NCBI GenBank assembly: GCA_963624975.1
Contig: CAVFRF010000020.1
Location: 1-29,473, forward strand
Reading direction: 5' to 3'
Length of the DNA: 29,473 nucleotides
DNA from: CAVLCC01 sp963624975
GTDB lineage: Bacteria > Actinomycetota > Coriobacteriia > Coriobacteriales > CADBOM01
Shown one piece after another: positions 23,712 to 29,473 of this stretch; position 1 is the stretch's first letter, and every line of letters starts with the position of its first letter. Below the pieces are notes generated by a model. That model made no database searches and had not been told where the DNA came from. It saw nothing but the letters and a program-made list of their open reading frames with translations. Made by a program: the position numbers and the translations under genes.

Positions 23712-24863
23712 TCATAGTCGATACTCCCTTAGCGCAGCCTGAGCACTCGCATTGGGAATGTCGAGGCAGTAGTGACCGATGAGGCACTCATCATCGGGGG
23801 TTCCGCATGTCAATCCGATGAAAGAGTATGCATACTCCAATGTCTGCATGTAATTCGGCGGCGAATAGTCTTTTCGCAATGTGTGGACAGGCAGACTGCT
23901 TGAAGACCAAGTCAGCGTTAGCTCGCTTGCCTCGCGTTCCAATGCAGCGGGGATCTTTGTTTCAGGGGTCCTCTTGGGCTTATACGTTCGCTGGTGCTTT
24001 GCTTTGACTTGACATTCTGGTGAACAGTATCTGGAATCAGCCCGTCGTTTCATTTGAGCCGGGGTAAACAGTCGCTTGCAATCTTGATTCTGGCAGTTGC
24101 GATAGACGCTGTTACGCATTACCCCTTTCGCCATATTGATAAAGAGATACTGCATGGTTGTGCAGACTCCCAAACGGTTGTCATCTTCGATAAGATCAAC
24201 TGGCAATACTGCGCTTTGAATGGAAGAGTTGCAATATCTCAAGGCATTTTTAATTAGCTCGCGCCTGCAGTCCCAATCGCTGTCGGCAAAATCCTCGCGC
24301 AAACAATCTGTGATGGCCGTGATGGCAATCTGGGCATGGCAAACTGCCTCAGACACCTCTTCAATGGTAGCAACATGGCAGGGGATAGGGCCGATTGATT
24401 TGTGATCAAGTGTACGATGCCGCCAGTTTTCGCGAACCACATCATGTAAAGTCTCGATTTTTGCTCCATATCGCTCTCTGGCAACAATATCGGTCTCGCC
24501 CAGACCTTCGTAAAGGTACTTGGTCTTAAGAAAGCCTCCGGGAATCTCAGTTGAACCAATGCCCCCAAGACAATCTAGGACGACATAAGTTCCGTTGTCA
24601 TACGTGAAGTTGGGTTGTGTTCTCAAACCTGTCAGCGGACCCCACTTTTGTTGGAATGACATCAATTGGAACGGGTCCCTGTAATCAAGCTCCAGAAACT
24701 CCTTGCCATATAGACCTCGAGGGGGTTCTATCAGCTCTCGTTTGTCTGCATCTGCGCTGTCAACATAGAAGAAGAATCTTTGCTGATACTCCCCAAGCTT
24801 TACGACAGGCCTCCATACTCGCCAGTCTCGTTCGTCAATAGATGGAGAAAAGAAAAGATTCAT
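23712..24863 (-). CDS. CGNR-like zinc-finger protein of unknown function
   Basis: A 383-residue protein. Its C-terminal third carries a C-x4-C-x17-C-x3-C finger (about C257, C262, C280, C284), in NCQNQDCKRLFTP and SRYCSPECQVKAKHQRTYK. This resembles the CGNR zinc finger found in stress-induced actinobacterial regulators. The N-terminal 200 residues are not recognised. ATG 24863 is chosen over GTG 24869 because GAGGTG is well placed before it. Codon use is more AT-rich than in core genes, marking the start of an accessory block. A good promoter with an overlapping inverted repeat lies upstream, compatible with autoregulation, which is unproven. Confidence 0.72.
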   Translation of the reverse strand: MNLFFSPSIDERDWRVWRPVVKLGEYQQRFFFYVDSADADKRELIEPPRGLYGKEFLELDYRDPFQLMSFQQKWGPLTGLRTQPNFTYDNGTYVVLDCLGGIGSTEIPGGFLKTKYLYEGLGETDIVARERYGAKIETLHDVVRENWRHRTLDHKSIGPIPCHVATIEEVSEAVCHAQIAITAITDCLREDFADSDWDCRRELIKNALRYCNSSIQSAVLPVDLIEDDNRLGVCTTMQYLFINMAKGVMRNSVYRNCQNQDCKRLFTPAQMKRRADSRYCSPECQVKAKHQRTYKPKRTPETKIPAALEREASELTLTWSSSSLPVHTLRKDYSPPNYMQTLEYAYSFIGLTCGTPDDECLIGHYCLDIPNASAQAALREYRL

Positions 24864-24884
24864 AATCACCTCGAGAAATTTGCT

Positions 24885-24935
24885 AGATAATCATTCTACT
24901 TAGCAAATGATATCTCTTATAGGCTGGAATCGCAA
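24885..24935 (-). promoter_or_regulatory. Promoter with operator-like inverted repeat for the zinc-finger gene
   Basis: On the - strand TTGCGA (24930-24935), a 17-bp spacer and TATCAT (24907-24912) form a promoter. An imperfect inverted repeat, AGATAATCATT with AATGATATCT (24885-24915), covers the -10 and the region just downstream and could be an operator. Confidence 0.6.
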
Positions 24936-24985
24936 CTTAACGCGAGTTCGACTTGTAGCCAAACTTCAGATAGGAGGTATTCGAT

Positions 24986-25468
24986 ATGCCGGCTTGCACA
25001 GACGACTTTGACGATACGTTTGAACGAAAGCACCTTCAGGATTGGGGGCGAAGAGTTCTCGAAGCCCATCTGAGGCCGTTGCACAGAAAGAACGTCGTCG
25101 ATGATGGGTTCTACTCTCGCATGGCCGTAGGCGCTCAGTACGATGGCGTATTTGAGATTCCAATTTTGAAAAGGCCCGACAGAATTATCGTCCCTAGCGG
25201 AGCGGTTCCTTTTTCCAAGCTTGCACGAGCCGAACCCGGCGACTGCTGCGTGTTTTTTGAAAAGGATCCCATGTTCGCCGATGCGCTCATCGCCGTGGAC
25301 GATTGCATGGACAGCTTGATGAAACTCGAGACGGTTAGCACGCCAGACTGTTCTCTTTATGTTGATATGCCCCTGAATCTGCAAATAGCAAACGTTCACA
25401 TGAGCAGACTATTTGGAAACCATTGCCAGCAGCAGGGGAAGAATGTGATTCCCACTGTTCGTGGGTAG
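24986..25468 (+). CDS. DUF4417-type protein, truncated
   Basis: A 160-residue protein matching the N-terminal half of DUF4417, a family common on phages, plasmids and islands, with no established function. Hallmarks: IVPSGAVPFSKL, CCVFFEKDPMFADAL, then TPDCSLYVDMPLNLQIANVH and GKNVIPTVR. Full-length members are roughly 250-330 residues and continue past VIPTVRW; here the frame stops one codon after VR, and the next frame begins GSGMSGLYS, a sequence not belonging to DUF4417. A few-base deletion or recombination at about 25456-25466 could explain this. AGGAGGT precedes the ATG. It is divergent from the zinc-finger gene. Confidence 0.75.
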   Translation: MPACTDDFDDTFERKHLQDWGRRVLEAHLRPLHRKNVVDDGFYSRMAVGAQYDGVFEIPILKRPDRIIVPSGAVPFSKLARAEPGDCCVFFEKDPMFADALIAVDDCMDSLMKLETVSTPDCSLYVDMPLNLQIANVHMSRLFGNHCQQQGKNVIPTVRG

Positions 25469-25472
25469 CGGA

Positions 25473-25940
25473 ATGAGCGGACTTTACTCCGGCACTTCTG
25501 GCAGTATCGAGAATGCTGCACGGGACATGATCCGCCGGCTTGTTTTCGACGAGCTTCGCATCAGGCAGGGTGAGAACACCGCTACCGTCTGGTTCCACAT
25601 AAAGGCAACGCAGCAAAACTATCCGGGCACCCATCTTCCCAGGTCTTTTATCATGAGGACTCCCGCAGGTACTTTCTGGACTCACGGTCACGGAACCAAG
25701 CATATGTACTCGACAGTTGCAAGGGCTTTGAGTTCCACATCCTTCAATGGTGCTAACCACGGAATGCTCACGCAGTTCCTGCTGTACGATTATCGCAAGG
25801 CACTTATCGGGGCGGCAAAAGATGGTATCAGGCTTGATGGCGTGGGCAGAACCTACGGCCATTGGGAGCTTGGATTTGGAAAGAGGCCGGATGACAAGTA
25901 TCCGGTTGTCATGCATGCCAAGTTCCTTGGATTCTTCTAA
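25473..25940 (+). CDS. Orphan polymorphic-toxin-like C-terminal domain
   Basis: About 155-159 residues beginning in a region like MSGLYSGTSGS, the kind of linker that joins toxin domains to secreted carrier proteins, but without any carrier here. The rest contains conserved-looking NYPGTHLPRSFIM, WTHGHGTKHM, GHWELGF and YPVVMHAKFLG; these recall a C-terminal domain of phage- and toxin-associated proteins. Several histidines could be catalytic. Family assignment is by memory and uncertain. The frame overlaps the end of the DUF4417 gene: a GTG at 25461 is also possible, and ATG 25473 is 4 nt after the DUF4417 stop, so translation is probably coupled. The next gene may encode its immunity protein. 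Confidence 0.6.
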   Translation: MSGLYSGTSGSIENAARDMIRRLVFDELRIRQGENTATVWFHIKATQQNYPGTHLPRSFIMRTPAGTFWTHGHGTKHMYSTVARALSSTSFNGANHGMLTQFLLYDYRKALIGAAKDGIRLDGVGRTYGHWELGFGKRPDDKYPVVMHAKFLGFF

Positions 25941-25951
25941 GAGGTGAAACA

Positions 25952-26479
25952 ATGCACTGCCAGGTAAGCGAAGGAGCAGTCGAAACGTTCTTCGAGAACG
26001 ATCCCTATATCCCTATGAATATTCGTTTCGGCGACGAGGATTTGGAGGTCGACCGTATGGGAATATACGGCTCAGATGGTGACTTGCTCGAAATCGCAGC
26101 ATCTCTCGCGACGAGGGAGATGCGTGAGCTGACGCTCGTACACTGCGGAAACTTTGCCATCGTCGAACGCGAAATGGATGTTCCGGATACGGAGAGCGGG
26201 GTCGTTCGTATAGAGATGCCCGACCATGTAGATGCCGAATGCTTCTTGCTCGAGGTATTTCTCGACGGTCTGCATTTTAAGCTTGCGGATAATTGCGCAT
26301 GCGAATATTTGAGAAACGGAAATGTCGTGCTTGGCCTTTCCAAAGGAAGCGATTTTATCGCCGAGGTCTTCGTTCTCGATCTCTCCTCGGAGAATGTCGA
26401 TGCCGTAGTGTCGACTCTGGAGTACTACAGGTCGCAGAAAGACGTTGTGCTATATATGGATGACTCTCCTGAGAAGTAG
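25952..26479 (+). CDS. Small acidic protein, possible immunity protein
   Basis: A 175-residue acidic protein with no motif I can name. It starts 11 nt after the toxin-like gene with its own GAGGTGAAACA ribosome site, in the same direction. Small size, acidity and position directly after a toxin-like domain are the usual features of an immunity gene. Sequence includes MHCQVSEGAVETFFENDPYI and VSTLEYYRSQKDVVLYMDD. It could equally be an unrelated island gene. Codon use resembles the preceding accessory genes. Confidence 0.6.
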   Translation: MHCQVSEGAVETFFENDPYIPMNIRFGDEDLEVDRMGIYGSDGDLLEIAASLATREMRELTLVHCGNFAIVEREMDVPDTESGVVRIEMPDHVDAECFLLEVFLDGLHFKLADNCACEYLRNGNVVLGLSKGSDFIAEVFVLDLSSENVDAVVSTLEYYRSQKDVVLYMDDSPEK

Positions 26480-26736
26480 AGGCGTATCAGGAGCTATTGC
26501 GTGAGGGGTCGTGCAGGATTGCCAGCAGCGGAATAGTTGGAAAATTTTTCGACGGTGCGGCGGCTGTTGAAAAAGGATTGCCCACAACCTTGTGAAAAAT
26601 GTGAAAACTGTGAGAATGCGGCATGGCGACTACGAGTTTTTCACAGAGGGTGGGTAAATCCTTGCAACAACTTTTCGCGGCGCGGCAAAGGCGCGTTCTG
26701 GGGGTCAAAATTGAACACCCCAAGTGCCGACGGCTT
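26480..26736. other. Non-coding region upstream of dnaB with TGTGAAAAM repeats
   Basis: An open frame here is not supported: it lacks a ribosome site and conserved character. The notable content is three tandem 9-bp units, TGTGAAAAA, TGTGAAAAC, TGTGAGAAT (26591-26617), and the inverted copy TTTTTCACA at 26637-26645. The units differ from a DnaA box (TTATCCACA, reverse TGTGGATAA) at two positions. Confidence 0.5.
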
Positions 26737-26745
26737 TGCTAATAT
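26737..26745 (+). promoter_or_regulatory. Extended -10 candidate for dnaB
   Basis: TGC-TAATAT lies about 30 nt before the dnaB ATG; TTGAAC upstream is 23 bp away, too far for a standard -35. Confidence 0.35.
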
Positions 26746-26774
26746 CGTTGCTCCAAGAGTTTAGGAGATGCCAC

Positions 26775-28181
26775 ATGCCGTATGCTGCCACCCCCAGCGT
26801 AATGCCAGAAGTGAATACCACCCAGCTTCGCGAGAAGCCCATGCCGCAGAACATCCCTGCGGAGCAGGCTGTGCTCGCCGCCATGATTCTCGACCCCGAG
26901 ATTTTGGAGGAGTCGACGATGGTAGTGCGCAAGGATGCGTTCTACCGCCATTCGCACCAGCTCATCTACGATGCCATCATGGCGCTGCATTCCGAGGGCA
27001 CCCCGGTAGACCAGATCTCGCTGGCAGAGAAGCTCGATGCCATGGGCGAGCTGGAGCACGTGGGCGGCAAGGCGTACATCCTGGAGCTGGCCAACAACTC
27101 GTTCGCGCTGGCCAACTGGCGCTATCATGCCGAAATCGTGAACAGGCAGTTGATGCTGCGCAAGCTCATTCTGGCATCCACGCGCATCAGCGCGCTGAGC
27201 TACGATGCCCCCGACAACACCGAGGCGGTGGTGGAGGAGGCCGAGAAGCTCATCTTCGATGTGACCGACAAGGAGGTGAAGACCTCCTTCGCCTCGCTTA
27301 ACGACCTTCTGGGAGAGACGCTGGCGCAGCTCGACATGCTTGCAAAACAGAAGACGCACATCATGGGAGTGTCCACGGGCTACAGGTGCATCGACGAGAT
27401 ACTCGCCGGCATGCGCGGCGGCGACCTCATCATCCTCGCGGCCCGACCTGGCGTGGGCAAGACATCGTTCGCGCTCAACGTGGCGGTCAACGCCGCGAAG
27501 GACAACACCGCGGTGGCGTTCTTCTCGTTGGAGATGCCCGCCGACCAGCTCATCCAGAAGATAATGTGCACCGAAGCCAGAGTCGACCTCAAGAAAATGC
27601 GCACCGGCTCGCTCACGCAGGCCGACTGGCAGCAGATCATCAGGAGCTGCTCGACGCTGGGGCCGCTGGACTTCTCGATCGACGACTCCTCGGCGCTGTC
27701 GATCATGGAGCTGCGCGCCAAAGCCCGCCGCCAGCTGCACGGCAAGGAGAAGGGCCTGATCGTGGTGGACTACCTGCAGCTCATGGAGTCGCACACGGGC
27801 TACAAGGACAGGCACCTCGAGGTGGCCGAGTTCTCGCGCGGCCTCAAGATGCTGGCGAAAGACCTCGACGTGCCCATCATCGCGCTGTCGCAGCTGAGCC
27901 GTCGCGTGGACGACCGCGAGGGCAAGCGCCCGCAGCTCTCGGACCTGCGCGAGTCGGGCTCGATCGAGCAAGATGCCGACGTGGTCATGTTCATCGACAG
28001 GTCGATGAACGACGAAGAGGCCGAGAACGCCAAGCGTCCAGACAAGGGCGTGGCTAGGGTGATCATCGAGAAGCATAGGAACGGACCCACGGGCGTGGCC
28101 GAGCTGGCGTTCAACTCGGCGTTCACCAGGTTCGACGAGCTGTACCGCGCGCCAGACGAGTACGTGCCCGACGAGCAGTAG
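26775..28181 (+). CDS. dnaB: Replicative DNA helicase DnaB
   Basis: A 468-residue hexameric 5'-3' helicase. The N-terminal domain (about 22-130, PQNIPAEQAVLAAMILDPEIL) is followed by the RecA-like motor: Walker A ARPGVGKT (223-230), FFSLEMPADQL, Walker B LIVVDY (328-333), LSQLSRRVDDREGKRPQLSD and the C-terminal VIIEKHRNGPTG. Length is normal and no intein is present. The start is set by TTTAGGAG about 9 nt upstream; an in-frame extension to 26724 lacks conserved sequence. It is isolated here: rplI, often its immediate neighbour, is 8.4 kb upstream. Confidence 0.97.
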   Translation: MPYAATPSVMPEVNTTQLREKPMPQNIPAEQAVLAAMILDPEILEESTMVVRKDAFYRHSHQLIYDAIMALHSEGTPVDQISLAEKLDAMGELEHVGGKAYILELANNSFALANWRYHAEIVNRQLMLRKLILASTRISALSYDAPDNTEAVVEEAEKLIFDVTDKEVKTSFASLNDLLGETLAQLDMLAKQKTHIMGVSTGYRCIDEILAGMRGGDLIILAARPGVGKTSFALNVAVNAAKDNTAVAFFSLEMPADQLIQKIMCTEARVDLKKMRTGSLTQADWQQIIRSCSTLGPLDFSIDDSSALSIMELRAKARRQLHGKEKGLIVVDYLQLMESHTGYKDRHLEVAEFSRGLKMLAKDLDVPIIALSQLSRRVDDREGKRPQLSDLRESGSIEQDADVVMFIDRSMNDEEAENAKRPDKGVARVIIEKHRNGPTGVAELAFNSAFTRFDELYRAPDEYVPDEQ

Positions 28182-28211
28182 GCTGCCCGCGCTGCGTGTC
28201 GGGCAGCGCGG

Positions 28212-29473
28212 CTACCAGTCGTCTCCGTCGTCGCCGTTGCCCGCGCACTCAGCCAGGCGCTCCAGTTCGTGGGGCATATGCCATCCGGTGTGGTCGGTGT
28301 GCAGCAGGTGATGCGACTTCTCGCCGCACGGCTCGCCTAGGAACTCCTCGTAGGTGCGCTTGATGGCCGGGTTCTCGTGCGAGAACCGCAGGTCGTTGAC
28401 CTTGTCCAGACCATAGAGCACCTCGCCGCGCACTCCCGCCAGCTCTTCGCCGGTCGAGATGGGCTGGCCGCCGCCGCCCGCGCAGCCGCCCGGGCACGCC
28501 ATTATCTCGATGAAATCGTAGTCCACCTCGCCGGCTCGCACGGCCTCCACCAGCGCACGCGCGTTGCCCAGGCTGCTGGCCACCGCCACTCTCACCGGGG
28601 TGCCTGCCACGTCGAACGTGGCCTCTTTCCACCTGGCACCGCCCTCGGCGTGCACGCCGTCGTCGCCCTCGGCACCGCCGACTCGCCCGACGCTCCTCAC
28701 GTTCTCGAAGGCATCGGGGTCGGGGTTGCTGCCCGTTACCAGGTAGTATGCGCTGCGCAGCGCCGCTTCCATCACGCCGCCCGTCGCGCCAAAGATCACG
28801 CCGGCGCCCGAGGCATCGTCGAAGGGCGAGTCGAACTCCTCCTCGTCCAGCTCGTTTACCACCATGTACTGCGAGCTGATCATCCTGTCCACCTCGCGCG
28901 TGGTGAGCACGATGTCCACATCTTGACCGTAACCAGCGTCGTTCATGGTCGAAAGGCGGCTCTCGGCCTTCTTGGCAACGCAGGGCATGATCGACACCGA
29001 CACTATGCTCGCGGGGTCGATTCCCATCACCTGCGGCAGATACGACTTCACCACCGCGCCGAACATCTGCTGGGGCGACTTCGCCGTCGAAAGATGCTCC
29101 ACCATGTCGGGGTACTGGCTCTTGAGGAACCGCACCCAGCCCGGGCAGCACGAGGTGAACATGGGCATCGCCACGTCGTCGCCGTTCGCGCGTGCGGTGA
29201 GCCTCTGCAAGAACTCGGTGCCCTCTTCCATGATGGTGAGGTCGGCGGTGTACGAGGTGTCGAAGATGTAGTCCACGCCCATCTTGCGCAGCGCGGCCAC
29301 CAGCCTCTTCACCGTGGCCTTTTCACGTGGAAGGCCCAGCGATTCGCCCCATGCCGCGCGCACGGCGGGGGCGATCTGCACCACCACGGTCTTCTTCTTG
29401 TCGGCGATGGCCTCGAAGAACCTGTCGGTCTCGTCGTAGGCCCTGAGCGCGCCCACCGGGCAGTGGGTTACGC
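28212..29473 (-). CDS. [FeFe] hydrogenase catalytic subunit, partial
   Basis: The coding frame continues past the right end of the window, so the N-terminus is missing. The visible part contains all three H-cluster motifs: L1 TSCCPGW, L2 MPCVAKKAE, L3 ENMACPGGC-like EIMACPGGCAGGGGQP, and ends with the small-subunit-like tail TYEEFLGEPCGEKSHHLLHT. The outermost visible residues, THCPVGAL, are the end of a ferredoxin-type [4Fe-4S] domain, so it belongs to a multidomain (M2 or larger) hydrogenase. It catalyses reversible proton reduction or H2 oxidation, usually in a multi-subunit complex whose other genes would be beyond the right edge. Confidence 0.95.
   Translation of the reverse strand, partial: VTHCPVGALRAYDETDRFFEAIADKKKTVVVQIAPAVRAAWGESLGLPREKATVKRLVAALRKMGVDYIFDTSYTADLTIMEEGTEFLQRLTARANGDDVAMPMFTSCCPGWVRFLKSQYPDMVEHLSTAKSPQQMFGAVVKSYLPQVMGIDPASIVSVSIMPCVAKKAESRLSTMNDAGYGQDVDIVLTTREVDRMISSQYMVVNELDEEEFDSPFDDASGAGVIFGATGGVMEAALRSAYYLVTGSNPDPDAFENVRSVGRVGGAEGDDGVHAEGGARWKEATFDVAGTPVRVAVASSLGNARALVEAVRAGEVDYDFIEIMACPGGCAGGGGQPISTGEELAGVRGEVLYGLDKVNDLRFSHENPAIKRTYEEFLGEPCGEKSHHLLHTDHTGWHMPHELERLAECAGNGDDGDDW

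Noticed and set aside
26466..26493. Terminator after the putative immunity gene
   Set aside because: CTCCTGA/TCAGGAG gives only a 7-bp stem with a long loop and no T-tract.
26537..26764. A 75-codon cysteine-containing protein upstream of dnaB
   Set aside because: No ribosome site; the peptide comes from the TGTGAAAAM repeats and the frame runs over the dnaB promoter.
28185..28211. Terminator between dnaB and the hydrogenase gene
   Set aside because: GCGCTGC/GCAGCGC can pair, but there is no T-tract in either direction, so I do not call it.

Overview
The window reads as chromosomal DNA of a GC-rich anaerobic actinobacterium, most likely class Coriobacteriia (an Eggerthellaceae/Slackia-like genome). 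This placement is inferred from strong third-position GC in core genes, a PurL with a fused glutaminase domain, an [FeFe] hydrogenase, an S-adenosylhomocysteine/methylthioadenosine deaminase and the rpsF-ssb-rpsR-rplI cluster; no single marker proves it.

Left part (1-3700): an amidohydrolase (-) is divergent from a small ferredoxin and its partner (+), which look like the two halves of one normally fused iron-sulfur protein. An Rrf2-type regulator (-) converges on them across a hairpin terminator. Two tRNA-Ser genes (CGA and GGA, both -) follow, with a recognisable promoter and terminator.

Accessory segment (3700-6690): two near-identical direct repeats of about 458 bp flank one gene for a predicted Vsr/DUF559-like PD-(D/E)XK nuclease. 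Each repeat has a dyad near its centre and arrays of a 51-bp unit pointing inward from both sides. A decayed fragment of a thioesterase gene lies left of the first repeat. A 30-bp tandem array and a duplicated thioesterase 3' end lie right of the second. The nuclease gene is preceded by 11-bp iterons, and a second iteron set of the same sequence precedes a secreted M23-type protein about 10 kb away.

Middle (6655-16445): PaaI-like thioesterase (-), an acidic protein of unknown function and LarE (+), the large PurL (-), a membrane protein with HEAT-like repeats (-), and the M23 protein (+), whose C-terminus may be frameshifted.

Right part (16510-29473): rpsF-ssb-rpsR-rplI (+) ends at a strong terminator. 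Rather than being adjacent to rplI, dnaB lies 8.4 kb downstream. Between them are an amino-acid-type binding lipoprotein in an operon with a very large channel protein (two sensor modules plus MscS), a HAD phosphatase (-), and an AT-richer accessory block: a CGNR-like zinc-finger protein (-), a truncated DUF4417 gene, and a toxin-like/immunity-like pair (+). The window ends inside a [FeFe] hydrogenase gene (-).

The most unusual items are the symmetric repeat elements around the nuclease, the shared 11-bp iterons, the binding-protein/sensor-channel operon, and the DUF4417-toxin-immunity junction.
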